Positions 1 to 10,300 of a stretch of 64,000 nucleotides of DNA are shown piece after piece; within the stretch, counting starts at the first letter, position 1; the number at the start of each line of letters is the position of its first letter. Position numbers and translations under genes: made by a program. Source of the DNA: Roseiarcus sp963794655 (lineage in GTDB: Bacteria > Pseudomonadota > Alphaproteobacteria > Rhizobiales > Beijerinckiaceae); contig CAWCEV010000006.1 in NCBI GenBank assembly GCA_963794655.1, positions 2,595,604 to 2,659,603 of the forward strand, written 5' to 3'. The notes beneath the pieces are model-generated. The model made no database searches, was not told where the DNA came from, and was given only the letters and a program-made list of their open reading frames with translations.

Positions 1-1223
1 CGGGTTGGACCTTCACCACGCCGTTGTCGACCCACTACCTGAACACTCACGTGATCACCGCCGCAACTTCCATCTTCATCGCAGGGTTCGCATCGATCTT
101 TACCGGGCTGAATTTCATCGTAACCATTCATCGCATGCGAGCGCCCGGCATGACATGGTTCCGGCTGCCACTGTTCGTCTGGTCGAATTACGCTGCCTCG
201 ATCCTGATGGTGCTAGGGACGCCGGTGCTGGCCATCTCGCTGGTGCTTATCGCGCTGGAACGCATCGTTGGCATTGGTGTTTTCGACCCCACCAAGGGCG
301 GAGACCCGCTGTTGTTCCAGCATCTCTTCTGGTTCTACTCGCACCCCGCTGTGTACATCATGATTCTGCCCGGTATGGGGGTCATCTCGGAAGTGATTTC
401 AACCTTCAGCCGCAAGCGGGTGTTCGGGTATACGGCGGTTGCGTTCAGTTCCGTCGCAATCGCCGTGTTCGGGTTCTTCGTCTGGGAACATCACATGTTC
501 ATCATGGGCGTTTCTGACTACTCTGCGCTTATCTTCTCCATGCTGACCATGTTGGTGGCTGTTCCTTCCTCCATCAAGATATTCAATTGGGCTTTCACCC
601 TGCAGAAGGGATCGATTACCTTCGAAACGCCGATGCTATACGCCTTTGGTTTCATGGGGCTGTTCACCATCGGGGGTTTGACTGGGGTGTTCCTCGGTTC
701 ACTGGGAATGGACATCCATCTGACCGAGACGTACTTCATCGTGGCGCACTTCCACTTCGTCATGGTTGGAGGTATGTTGATGGCATTCCTGGCGGGGATG
801 CACTTCTGGTGGCCGAAGATGACCGGGCGGATGTATCCGGAGTCGCTCTCAAAGCTGGCGGCAGTGACCACCTTTATCGGTTTCAACCTGACATTCATGC
901 CGCAGTTTGTACTTGGCTATCTTGGAATGCCACGGCGTTATCATGGTTACCCGCCGGAGTTCCAGGTGTTGAATGTGCTCTCGACCGCAGGAGCCACAGT
1001 GCTCGGTATCGGTTACATGCTTCCCCTGCTCTACTTTGGCTGGTCGTTGAAGTATGGCGCCATCGCGGGGAACAATCCGTGGCAGGCGACGGGCCTGGAG
1101 TGGCAAATCCAATCGCCTCCACTCACCGAGAACTTCCTGGAAACGCCCGTCATGGATCATGAAGCCTATGACTATGAATGGCTGGCCGCCAAGATGAAAA
1201 GCGAAGAGGGAGCGTTAGTGTGA
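1..1223 (+). CDS. ctaD: Cytochrome c oxidase subunit I, C-terminal part (5' end outside window)
   Basis: Haem-copper oxidase subunit I, the integral-membrane catalytic subunit that reduces O2 and pumps protons. The frame is open to the window edge (first codon at 3), so the N-terminal transmembrane helices are missing. Visible ligands: the CuB/Tyr motif HPAVY (His codon at 342), the HH pair (about 489-494), and the haem ligands in HFHFVM (His codons at 747 and 753), preceded by the usual HLTETYFIVA context. All catalytic residues expected in this part are present, so it looks functional. The C-terminal tail, which contains LEWQIQSPP, is duplicated as a dead fragment at 4707-4837. A second, different subunit I gene at 47907 is truncated. 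Family assignment is secure; the exact oxidase subtype is not decided by this part. Confidence 0.95.
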   Translation, partial: GWTFTTPLSTHYLNTHVITAATSIFIAGFASIFTGLNFIVTIHRMRAPGMTWFRLPLFVWSNYAASILMVLGTPVLAISLVLIALERIVGIGVFDPTKGGDPLLFQHLFWFYSHPAVYIMILPGMGVISEVISTFSRKRVFGYTAVAFSSVAIAVFGFFVWEHHMFIMGVSDYSALIFSMLTMLVAVPSSIKIFNWAFTLQKGSITFETPMLYAFGFMGLFTIGGLTGVFLGSLGMDIHLTETYFIVAHFHFVMVGGMLMAFLAGMHFWWPKMTGRMYPESLSKLAAVTTFIGFNLTFMPQFVLGYLGMPRRYHGYPPEFQVLNVLSTAGATVLGIGYMLPLLYFGWSLKYGAIAGNNPWQATGLEWQIQSPPLTENFLETPVMDHEAYDYEWLAAKMKSEEGALV

Positions 1224-1400
1224 CTGTCCCCCCCGGGTTCCCGCAAGCAGTTAGATGAGCCCTGTCTTTTTCAAAGAACGGCGGCGGCGCGGGAAGGTGA
1301 TACATCCTGCGATGAAGCTGACACCACCGCCGGATGACTGTGCAGCAGCCTTTTGTACCTAAGGGAGTGGAATTCATCGGAAATTAAATTGCATTAGTGC

Positions 1401-1829
1401 ATGTTCGAGATTCTTATTGCGTTAAGAGGTTCGTCTCGAGACATGTTGCCCGCAGTCAACCATCGGCGCTATCTGTACCCTTCGAGCATTTGTTTGTTCG
1501 CGCTTGGGTGCGCCGTTTTTTGGTGGGGACTCCAATACAAGCTATCGCTGTATCACTCAAATTCAGCCAATGCCTCCACGACATCGGTCGCCAAGCTTTT
1601 GTCGGAAAAGGAACGGCCGAAAACTGCCAGGATCACGAATGAGCACCGTCCCCCAAGGGGCGGACGTTCCAGTTCCGGATCGCAATCCTTCTGCGCTTTG
1701 GCGCGGCAAAAGCCTGCTGCAGTGCAGTACATTGTCCCTTTTACCTTCGCTGCCGTATCAAAGAGTCTGTACGTTCCCGCTCTCGCCTTTTTTTTCTTTC
1801 GACCTCCTCCTTTTCTCATGCTGTTCTAA
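1401..1829 (+). CDS. Small membrane protein, WGLxYKxSLY family (copy 1)
   Basis: Unrecognised 142-aa protein. A hydrophobic segment around residues 30-45 runs into WWGLQYKLSLYHS, followed by a soluble stretch with AKLLSEKERP and a second, less regular hydrophobic region near residues 108-140. The block from FxWGLQYKLSLY to AKLLS.KERP is shared with the proteins at 5044-5436 and, more loosely, 26094-26516, which is the main evidence that it is a real gene. It lies 177 bp downstream of the oxidase gene. The start at 1401 has no strong ribosome-binding site and an internal Met at residue 15 is an alternative. Function unknown; the topology suggests an inner-membrane anchor. Confidence 0.6.
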   Translation: MFEILIALRGSSRDMLPAVNHRRYLYPSSICLFALGCAVFWWGLQYKLSLYHSNSANASTTSVAKLLSEKERPKTARITNEHRPPRGGRSSSGSQSFCALARQKPAAVQYIVPFTFAAVSKSLYVPALAFFFFRPPPFLMLF

Positions 1830-1976
1830 AGCGTTTTTGCAACTGAGAGGATCCACCTAAAAAGGTAGCAATACCTTCGGGGATAGTTCCGCCTTTTCGT
1901 GGTCATACGCCCGAAAGCCGCTGCTTTCTCCCCTCTCTTCCCGCGATCACCAAAACTTTGAAAAGGAAACAACATC

Positions 1977-4649
1977 ATGCGTAAGTGGATGGTCGGCGCC
2001 TGCGCGGCGCTGTTCGGTTGCTGTGTTTCGTTTGCTGCGAGCACGCAGGTTGAGGGAAAGGTGGCGGACGCCAGCGGAGCTAGTATTGCTAACGCGGCGG
2101 TTTCTATGAGGGATTTAACAACCAACCAGGTGATCCACACCACCACAAGCGCAGACGGGCAGTTTGTTTTCAAGAATGTGCCCCCCGATCCACAGATCCT
2201 CACGATCGAAAAGTCCGGATTCGAGTCATTCACTCAGCGGCTTTCGCCCAGGACACAGGCACCCACTCGTATCGAAGCCACGCTGAACGTGGCCACATTG
2301 TCAGACAGCGTAATCGTTCGCGGCACAGTTAACCCCGAGGCTAAGCCTGTGCCCTCGCGCGACGACGTCATGGTGACGCCCGGAACGGTTCGGGTGCTCG
2401 ACCGGAAGCAGTTGGATGCCGGAGGGCCGGTGGCCGGTGGGGCGCAGATGATTCAATCCACCCCGGGAGCGAACGTGATCGGCTATGGAGCGACCGGCGG
2501 AACGAAATATACGGTTATGCTCAACGGAATCCAGCAAGGTTGGGCAGGGGAGGCGACGAGTTTCACGGCGCCGGGTTCGCTGGGCATCACGTTTGATGGC
2601 ATTCCGGTCGTCGACCCGGCAACCGGTTTATGGCAATCCGCGACCATGCCGCAGAACCTGGTCATGCAGAATTTGCAGGTTACTTACGGGCCGGGCGCGC
2701 CGTTGGATCGGTGGTACACCAACGTCGGAGGACAAGTGGAGTTCACGCCTGTGCAACCAACCCAGGAAGCCCATGCCAGCGTCGACCTCACCCAGGGCCC
2801 CTACGGTCAGCAGAACTTCGCATTCGTGGGAAACACGGGTATGTTCCACGGGTGGTCCACTGTGCTGGGCGGCGGGCTGGGCCGGGGTGACGATTTCCGA
2901 CAGGGTCCTGACGGCTTCGGCAATCACAGCCAGAATGGATCGGTGTTGGGCAAGACCGTCAAGACTACTTCGGCCGGAAGCTTCGCATTTGGCCTCTTTT
3001 ACGCCAAGGCCGGCGGCTATCGCCCCACCGTGATTCCAACCACGGACGTGGGGCTAGTGGAGCCGGCCAGCGGCACACATTTCAGCCAGCCGACCAGCGG
3101 ATACTATAGTGTGCTGCCGTATGACGCCTATAACAAGTACGACACGAACGAAATGTTCCTGGGCTATGGGCGTGAAAGGCTTTTCCTGGGTAATATGACC
3201 ACGCTAGAGAATTCGACGTGGTACACGCATATTCGACGTTTTCACCGGCGCACCGCCGATGCTCTCAGCCAGGGCGCTCAGGTCGATGAGTGGAACAACC
3301 CGCACAGCAACATCTTTGGCGATGAAATCGGGATGTCTCAGGTCCTCCCGTTCAATACCATCAATTTCGGCGGCTACCTCCTTCATGAGGTCTATAACGC
3401 GCGTAACAATTTCTACAATCCCGAGTATGGAGGAAGTGGGTCAGGCGCTGTGATCGGGGCGGGCGGAAAGTTCCGCTCGGGATACTTCCAGCAGGACGAC
3501 GTGGCGTTTTATGCTCAGGACGATATTCACCCCATCCCGCAAATTCACATAACTCCCGGACTGCGCGTCGTAGGCTTCTCCGCCAGTTACAGCGACCAGG
3601 CGCAGAGGGACTTTACCTTTGCCCCGGGAGTGGTCTATTCCACTCACTGCGCGTTGTACCCCGTCAATTCCGATCCTTACAACAATCTTCTGGGGCCCCC
3701 CACGGTTGCCCCCGACGGCAGCACTACCAAAGACCAGGGGTCGCTCTGCGCAGCGCATGAAAGCCGCTCCGCCGTCGAACCGTCGATCGACGCCGCGGTG
3801 ATGCCGTATTCATGGCTAACGATCTACGGCGGCTACGAAGAAACCTACCGCTCACCTGCACTCGGCGGCGGTGGCGGAATGTTCCAGAGCGTTGACCCGG
3901 CCTACTACACGCTGGCAAAAGGCGCTTACAGTCAGGGTGGCGTTAAGGTTCATTTCGTGAATGCGCCAGTACTCGGGAATTTCATTACAGGGGTAAATTA
4001 CTACCATCTCAATTACACAAATCAGGAGATCGACTTCGAGACAGCCACTGGCCTGGAAGTCTCCGGCGGCGGCAACTCCACCTATCACGGCGTAAACTGG
4101 TTTTTTGACGCCGATCCCCGCAACAATATTCATCTGTTCCTGAACTTCTCCGGGGAATCGGCTAATTTTTCGACCTATATACTGGGTGGCCCGAGCCTCG
4201 CCGAGTGCACCGCGCAGGGACTCTCGTGTACTTCCTATAACAACCTCCCCGTGTCTTACGTCCCTAATTACACCTTGAATACGGGGATCTATTACGGTAT
4301 TCAGCACAACAACCATGTGTTCCTCGAGCCGCGCCTCTGGCTGGAGAGCACCGGCTCGCAGCACCTCTGGTCGAACAACACCGGCGCTCCGACGACGCAG
4401 ACCATGCCGTCCTACACGACGGCGAATCTTGCCGTCAGTGCTCCTTTCACGTTTGAAAAACAATCCTTCAACCTGAAGCTCGATGTGCTGAATGTCGCCA
4501 ATTCGGCGTACAACGAATGGGAGTACATCTCCAGCGGCGGCTATTTTGCGTCCCTGGTGCCGGCAGGAACCACGCCTCCGAGTGGGTACATCAACGCATA
4601 TCCCGGGGCGCCACGCATGATCTACGGCACGATCAGCTATGTCTTCTGA
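1977..4649 (+). CDS. TonB-dependent receptor with carboxypeptidase-regulatory-like N-terminal domain
   Basis: 890-aa outer-membrane receptor. A signal peptide (residues 1-21) is followed by a CarboxypepD_reg-like beta-sandwich (about 24-105, GKVADASGASIANAAV), a plug domain (about 130-250, with VMLNGIQ and FDGIPV) and a beta-barrel ending in SYVF, the aromatic terminus expected for barrel insertion. AAAAGGAAAC lies just before the ATG. This architecture is expanded in acidobacteria and is usually tied to uptake of glycans, metal chelates or other large substrates; nothing here fixes the ligand. It is shorter than Oar-type receptors (about 1,000-1,200 aa). It sits between the oxidase 3' end with its small protein and a decayed copy of the same arrangement. 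About 145 nt upstream contain no riboswitch I can recognise. Confidence 0.9.
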   Translation: MRKWMVGACAALFGCCVSFAASTQVEGKVADASGASIANAAVSMRDLTTNQVIHTTTSADGQFVFKNVPPDPQILTIEKSGFESFTQRLSPRTQAPTRIEATLNVATLSDSVIVRGTVNPEAKPVPSRDDVMVTPGTVRVLDRKQLDAGGPVAGGAQMIQSTPGANVIGYGATGGTKYTVMLNGIQQGWAGEATSFTAPGSLGITFDGIPVVDPATGLWQSATMPQNLVMQNLQVTYGPGAPLDRWYTNVGGQVEFTPVQPTQEAHASVDLTQGPYGQQNFAFVGNTGMFHGWSTVLGGGLGRGDDFRQGPDGFGNHSQNGSVLGKTVKTTSAGSFAFGLFYAKAGGYRPTVIPTTDVGLVEPASGTHFSQPTSGYYSVLPYDAYNKYDTNEMFLGYGRERLFLGNMTTLENSTWYTHIRRFHRRTADALSQGAQVDEWNNPHSNIFGDEIGMSQVLPFNTINFGGYLLHEVYNARNNFYNPEYGGSGSGAVIGAGGKFRSGYFQQDDVAFYAQDDIHPIPQIHITPGLRVVGFSASYSDQAQRDFTFAPGVVYSTHCALYPVNSDPYNNLLGPPTVAPDGSTTKDQGSLCAAHESRSAVEPSIDAAVMPYSWLTIYGGYEETYRSPALGGGGGMFQSVDPAYYTLAKGAYSQGGVKVHFVNAPVLGNFITGVNYYHLNYTNQEIDFETATGLEVSGGGNSTYHGVNWFFDADPRNNIHLFLNFSGESANFSTYILGGPSLAECTAQGLSCTSYNNLPVSYVPNYTLNTGIYYGIQHNNHVFLEPRLWLESTGSQHLWSNNTGAPTTQTMPSYTTANLAVSAPFTFEKQSFNLKLDVLNVANSAYNEWEYISSGGYFASLVPAGTTPPSGYINAYPGAPRMIYGTISYVF

Positions 4650-4706
4650 TCGTGGTGACTGTTGCCCGGAGCGACGCGCCCCCGCTCCGGTGTACCCATG
4701 GAAAGA

Positions 4707-4837
4707 GCCTGGAGTGGCAAATCCAATCGCCTCCACTCACCGAGAACTTCCTGGAAACGCCCGTCATGGATCATGAAACCTATGACGATGAATAGCTGGC
4801 CGCCAAGATGAAAAGAGAGGAGGCCAGTTTCGTCTGA
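4707..4837 (+). pseudogene. Decayed duplicate of the cytochrome oxidase subunit I C-terminus
   Basis: This 131-bp stretch matches the 3' end of the oxidase gene (1093-1223) nearly base for base over its first 110 positions. Read in the matching frame it gives LEWQIQSPPLTENFLE and the MDHE tail, but the Trp codon (TGG) after YDDE is TAG here, and a second stop closes the frame at 4835-4837. Nothing of the rest of subunit I lies upstream; the TonB receptor ends 57 bp before it. It is therefore the stump of a former second copy. As at the intact gene, a WGLxYKxSLY-family gene follows (207 bp later). Confidence 0.9.
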
Positions 4838-5043
4838 TTCTTCGAGGATTCAGCCGTTCGGTGATTCAGCTCGGCGAACTAACCTGTTCGCTAGTCCTCA
4901 AAGCGAGGCTCTCTGACGCTTTAAATCTGATGGATATCTTATTCGGGATCCAACTTAGAGCCGGCAGATTGCATCTGGTATATTGGTTGTGTTGATTCAT
5001 CCGGTATTTTCAGGATGAATTCTGGCAAGCGTTAGGAGAGCAA

Positions 5044-5436
5044 GTGTTGCTGCTGCTGCGAAAATCGTTTCAGAAGGGCCAAAGCGCTTTCCTGCTTGCT
5101 TTAGGCCTCCTGATGCTCTCTGCGGCTGTCTTTGGCTGGGGGCTGCAATACAAGCTGTCCCTTTATCAGGGGAAGGGTTCGATCTCGCACCAAATCCCTG
5201 AAGCTAAGCTTCTTTCTCAAAAGGAACGCCCAGTACTAGGGCAAATAGTTAGCGTTAAGACCACCCGGGAACCCGCTCTAGCCCTGCTCCCAATCTTTCT
5301 AATGGTAACCGTGACCTCTGGATTGTTCCGGGCGGCGGCGCGCTATATCCGAACTGGTAGCGTAGAACGATCCCGGTTTCCTGTGCCCTCCTGTCTTCAA
5401 GCAATATTCCTTCGTCCGCCCCCTGCCCTGCTCTAA
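5044..5436 (+). CDS. Small membrane protein, WGLxYKxSLY family (copy 2)
   Basis: 130-aa paralogue of the proteins at 1401 and 26094. GTG start with a good ribosome-binding site (TTAGGAGAG, 3 nt spacer). A charged N-terminus (RKSFQKG) precedes a hydrophobic helix (about residues 13-30) that leads directly into GWGLQYKLSLYQ; then comes AKLLSQKERP and a second hydrophobic stretch (LALLPIFLMVTVTSG, about 78-95). Two membrane segments flanking a short conserved loop are likely. It sits behind the dead oxidase tail exactly as copy 1 sits behind the live one. No function is known to me. Confidence 0.7.
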   Translation: MLLLLRKSFQKGQSAFLLALGLLMLSAAVFGWGLQYKLSLYQGKGSISHQIPEAKLLSQKERPVLGQIVSVKTTREPALALLPIFLMVTVTSGLFRAAARYIRTGSVERSRFPVPSCLQAIFLRPPPALL

Positions 5437-5576
5437 AACCGATCTCAAAAACGACGAGGTAGATTTTCCGCGACCAGCTTTGGTTTTCGGGCGCGGGAGC
5501 CTTGTACGCGCTGCCGCCGATTTGGGGTTGGCGAATCGATTTGAGTCTGTTCCGACAAACAGGTGCGTGGAAAAAA

Positions 5577-6071
5577 ATGCAAAAGCGTCTCCTCTTAGAG
5601 ATTGCTGGCTGCGTAGTCCTCGAATTGCCCGCATGGGTCGTCTTCCATCATGCAAACGGCAAGGTCGAGACCGCTCCAGAATCAACCGCAGCACGTGCGC
5701 CGGTGGTGACTCCGGGTTCGATATCTCCTGTGCTGGTCGGCCTTCATGTTCCCCGATTCGTCCACCCCGCTAAGGTTGACATCGGCGACCGGGTGCGACC
5801 GGGCCAGACACTGCAAGTACCTCGATATGCAGCACGGGAGGCAGAACTGGTTGCCCAAGTCTCGCGCAGCAAGGGTGAGCCGCCGAATGGTCGCGTCCCA
5901 TACTGGCTTGACTGCGTCCTTTCTCAGCCTTCCTCCAAACCTCACCTGATGTCGCCCATTGCGGCAAGACCGAGTCATCCGGCTGGTTCTACCTCGCCGG
6001 CTACAGCATGGAGTGTATTCAGCCGGGGAGTGTATTCTCCCCAGCTGACATCGCCGATTATAAATCTATGA
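5577..6071 (+). pseudogene. Probable remnant of an RND/HlyD-type membrane fusion protein
   Basis: The frame begins with a hydrophobic N-terminus (MQKRLLLEIAGCVV) and a stretch like the start of an efflux adaptor, then VDIGDRVRPGQTL, which closely resembles the lipoyl-hairpin motif VDIGDRVHQGQLL of the intact adaptor that follows. After EAELVAQ the similarity to adaptors disappears and the frame runs to a stop at 6069-6071, overlapping the true start region of the next gene. It looks like an N-terminal fragment of a duplicated adaptor gene that was deleted and eroded. The call rests on one motif plus position. Confidence 0.4.
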
Positions 6072-6088
6072 ATAGGTGCGTTCGAAAC

Positions 6089-7339
6089 ATGCGAAAGCAA
6101 CTCTCCTTGATGCTCACGGCAGGCTTGATGCTGGCTGCCCTTACTGCCATCGTTGCTTGCAATTCCAACGACAAGAGCGCGGAAGCGAATGCCGCAGAAG
6201 TTCCGTCGGCGACCGTCGCCGCCGTGACACGGGGAAATATTGTCCATACTTTGAACCTCGCCGGCCAATTCCAGCCCTACCAGGTGGTCGACGTTCACGC
6301 CAAAGTGTCGGGCTACATCCGGCACATCTATGTAGATATTGGGGACAGGGTCCACCAGGGCCAGCTCCTGGCAGTGCTGGAGGTACCTGAACTGAGCGCG
6401 CAGCTGAAGGGCACGGTTGCCGAAGCCGCAAGCCGCAAGGACGATATCACGCGGGCAGAACATGAAGTAACTCGAGCTCAGTCCGTACACAATTCGCTAC
6501 ATGCAGATTACGGAAGGTTGAAGCAGGCATCAGCGGTTCAGCCAGGGTTAATCGCGGAACAAGAGTTGGATGATGCTCAATCGAAGGACCTGGCTGCAGA
6601 GGCGCAAGTGGATGCGGCCAAAGCGGCACTTTCTGCAGCTAAGCAAAACTTTGCCGTGGCCGGCGCCGACAACGAGCGGGTGAGCGCACTCGCGGACTAC
6701 ACGCGGGTTACTGCGCCCCTTAGCGGCGTAATCATCTGGCGTTATGCGGATACCGGAGCCCTGATTCAAGCCGGCACGGCTTCCGACGTTCAGTCTCTGC
6801 CCGTAGTCAAGCTTTCGCAAAGCGACCTTTTGCGGCTGCGTTTGCCAGTTCCTGAAGATGCGGTTGAGGACATTCACGTAGGAGCCGAGGTACAGGTGCA
6901 CGTGGATGCGGTCAATCGCTCTTTTGTGGGCAAAATCGTCCGTTTTACGCGCGACGTCAGCCTGGCGACACGAACAATGGAAACGGAAATCGATGTCGAG
7001 AACAAGAATTTGTCGCTGACCCCTGGCATGTATGCCAACACCACGCTCGAATTACAGCGGCGTGACAATGTGCTGACCATTCCGGTCCAGGCAGTGTTGC
7101 ACAACGGCAACCAGGCGTCGGTGCTGGTGGTGGACGGACAGAACCATGTTGAGCCGCGCAATGTGATTGTCGGTTTGCAGGGATCGAGGCTGGTTGAGGT
7201 CACGAGCGGGTTAAAGGAGGGGGAGCGGGTAATCGCCGGCGGACAGTCGAAGTATCAGGCAGGCGAGACAGTGAAGCCAATCCTGGAACATCTGCCGGCC
7301 AATGACGCGAATGCTGAGCAATCGGAAAGCGATCAGTAG
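6089..7339 (+). CDS. RND efflux periplasmic adaptor lipoprotein (HlyD/MFP family)
   Basis: About 416-aa membrane fusion protein that bridges an RND pump and an outer-membrane channel. I prefer the ATG at 6089 (MRKQLSLML) or 6068 over the first in-frame ATG at 6008, because they put a normal signal peptide with lipobox TAIVAC directly at the N-terminus. After the Cys there is a short linker, the first beta strands (ATVAAVTRGNI), the lipoyl half-motif VDIGDRVHQGQLLAVLE, an alpha-helical hairpin (about 110-190), the second lipoyl half (TAPLSGVIIWRYADTGALI) and beta-barrel/membrane-proximal domains. It is intact, whereas both transporter genes downstream are frameshifted. It is followed after 2 nt by the first RND gene, so an operon is clear. 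Confidence 0.92.
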   Translation: MRKQLSLMLTAGLMLAALTAIVACNSNDKSAEANAAEVPSATVAAVTRGNIVHTLNLAGQFQPYQVVDVHAKVSGYIRHIYVDIGDRVHQGQLLAVLEVPELSAQLKGTVAEAASRKDDITRAEHEVTRAQSVHNSLHADYGRLKQASAVQPGLIAEQELDDAQSKDLAAEAQVDAAKAALSAAKQNFAVAGADNERVSALADYTRVTAPLSGVIIWRYADTGALIQAGTASDVQSLPVVKLSQSDLLRLRLPVPEDAVEDIHVGAEVQVHVDAVNRSFVGKIVRFTRDVSLATRTMETEIDVENKNLSLTPGMYANTTLELQRRDNVLTIPVQAVLHNGNQASVLVVDGQNHVEPRNVIVGLQGSRLVEVTSGLKEGERVIAGGQSKYQAGETVKPILEHLPANDANAEQSESDQ

Positions 7340-7341
7340 CA

Positions 7342-10300
7342 ATGCCCAAGTTTGCTCTCGATTATCCGTACTTCATCATCATGGCGTGTTTGGTGATCCT
7401 GCTGGTAGGGGTCACCAACATCGCCGGGATGCCGGTCGACCTGTTTCCAAAGATTGAAATTCCGGTGGTGGTGGTGGCGACGTTCTATTCGGGCATGCCT
7501 CCAGCGCAAATCGAAGCCGATATCACCGACACGTTTGAGCGCTTCTTCACCCTGGGCAGCAATATCGACCACACGGAATCCCGATCTCTGACCGGCGTGA
7601 GTCTTAATCAAGATTTATTTCAAGCCGGGAACCAACCCGAATGCAGCGTTAAGTAATATCGCCAACCTGGCTATGGCCGATCTGCGGCGATTGCCGCCCG
7701 GGACCTTGCCTCCTGTAGTGCTGGGCATGGACGCCTCCAGCCAACCAGTATGCCTGGTGACCTTGAAGGGCGCGGGGCTTAACGAAACAGACCTTAAGGA
7801 TTTGGCACAGTTTCAGGTACGAAACCAGATCGCAAACGTGCCCGGAGCCTCGGTTCCCCAGCCCTTTGGCGGACGCTATCGCCAGATCATGGTCTATGTT
7901 GATCCGCTCAAGCTCGAAGCCCACAACATGAGCCTGATGGATGTGGTCACGGCGGTCAACGATTCCAATCTCATTTTGCCGGCCGGCGACGTGCGCATCG
8001 GAACCAAGGACTACAACATCTATGCCAATAGCCAGGTGCCAAATGTCGCCGCGCTCAACCGGCTACCCTTGAAGTCTGTGGGTAACGCCTCGGTGCTGGT
8101 GGGCGACATCGGCAAGGCGGAGGATTCAGGAACGATCCAGACCAACATCGTCCGCATCGATGGGCAGCAGTCTGTCTATATCCCGGTGCTGAAGCAGGGC
8201 GGGGACAGCAACACCATCACCATCGTCAACGGGATGAAGGCCGCGATCAAGAACCTGGTCGATATCCCGTCCCAGCTCAAGACCGCCGTCGTGTTTGACC
8301 AATCGCTTTTCGTCAAATCCGCCATCTGGAACCTGGCGAACGAGGGTGGCATCGGCCTGGTCCTGACGGCGCTGATGATCCTGCTCTTCCTGGGAAGCGT
8401 TCGCGCTACCTTCGCCGTGTTGCTATCCATTCCTCTCTCTGCGCTGGCAGCCTTCCTCTGCATTCGCGTGGGTGGCGGCTCCATCAACACCATGGTGCTG
8501 GCTGGCCTGGCGCTGGCATTTTCCCGCTTAATCGATAACTCGGTGGTAGTGCTGGAGAACATCTTTCGCCACCTGGAGATGGGCGAACCGCCGGCAATGG
8601 CGGCGGAGACCGGCGGCGAAGAAGTGCAACTCGCGGTGCTGGCCGCTACTTTTACTACGGCAATCGTATTCTTCCCGGTGGCGCTGTTGTACGGTGTCAG
8701 CCGATACCTGTTTACCGCGTTAGCCCTTACCGTCGTCTTCTCCCTCTTTGCCTCCTACATCGTGGCCATGACCGTGGTTCCTTTGTACTGTGCACGCTTC
8801 ATCAAGCGCGCCCGACGCTGAGCAAGAAAGCCATGCGTCAGGCCGGGTGGAACACAAAAGCGATCCATTTTCCAGACGCGTTGTGCTCGCTTTCAACGCC
8901 TGGTTCCAGAGAATGCTGGAGCGGTACGTTGTGGTGGTCAATCGATCCATCCTTCGTCCGGTGGCGACTGCGCTCGGCATTCTCGGCGCCGTCCTACTCA
9001 GCTTTGCGCTTTTTCCCCTGCTTGGGCCGTTCCTATTTCCCGCGCACAGATCCGGGACAATTCGTCATCAACATCAAGTGTCCGAGTGGAACGCGGATTG
9101 AAGCTAAGCAATCAATACGTAGCCCGGGTCGAGCAAGAGATACGCAGAACCGTTGCCCCCAAAGACCTGGGCATGATCGTCTCCAACATCGGAATTACGC
9201 CCGACCTTTCGGCAATCTATACCAGTAACTCCGCCATGGACACGGCTTTTGTGCAGGTCAGCCTCAAAGAGGGTCATAAGGTAGGAAGCTACGAGTACAT
9301 GGAGCGCCTGCGCCGGAGGCTTGCCGCGGATTTGCCGGAATTGACCACTTACTTCCAGACTGGCGGTCTGGTGGATTCAGTCATCAACCAGGGTCTACCC
9401 GCGCCCATCGACATTCAGATCAGCGGTAATGACATGGAGCAGTCCTTTGCCATCGCGCAGCAGATCGCGACCGGGGCGAAGAAACTCAAGAACGTAAGCG
9501 ACGTATTAATTCCCCAGGACCTGCGCTACCCTGGCCTCGAGCTCAACATCGACCGGGAGCGCGCCAGCCTCATCGGCCTTTCCCCGAAGGAAATTGTCGA
9601 TAACGTCATCACCGCACTGACCTCGAACGGCATGATCGCGCCCAGCTACTGGATCGATCCCAATACCGGCAACAATTACATGCTCACGGTGCAGTACTTC
9701 GACCAGAAACTCGCCCACATGAGCATGGAAGACTTCAAGCAGATTCCACTCCGCGCTAATAATGGGAAAGAGTACACGCCATTGCAATCGGTTGCCGAAA
9801 TCAAAGAAATCAACACTCCAACCGAGGTGGATCACTATCAAATCCGGCGCGTCATCGACGTCTACGTCATGCCATCGAAGGAAGCCTGCAGGGCGTAAGC
9901 CGCGACGTCAACCAACTGATCGCCAGCAGTCAAGAAGCCGACAGAATGTCCGCATTGTCGTGCGCGGGACCGTGGTGAGCATGAACGAGTCATTCAAGAG
10001 GTTCGCAATCGGGTCTGGTGCTGTCGATCATACTGGTGTATCTCATCCTGATGGCGCAGTTCGCTTCGTTTGTTGACCCGTTCATCATTCTTATGGCAAT
10101 CCCACCCGGACTGTCGGGTGTTCTGATCATTCTGCTGTTGACCCACAGCACGCTCAACATCATGTCGTTGATGGGGGTGATCATGATGACGGGCATCGTG
10201 GTCTCCAACAGCATTCTGATCGTGGAGTTTGCCGGTCATCTGCACACGGAAGGGCTGCCTCTTGCGGAAGCCGTGGTGCAATCCTGCAAGATCCGCTTGC

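Noticed and set aside
1830..1976. Riboswitch before the TonB receptor (CTGAGAGG recalls a TPP element)
   Set aside because: The other conserved TPP, cobalamin and c-di-GMP core sequences are absent.
3852..4736. 294-codon reverse-strand open frame under the TonB receptor
   Set aside because: Antisense of a well-supported receptor gene; no domain, no ribosome-binding site.
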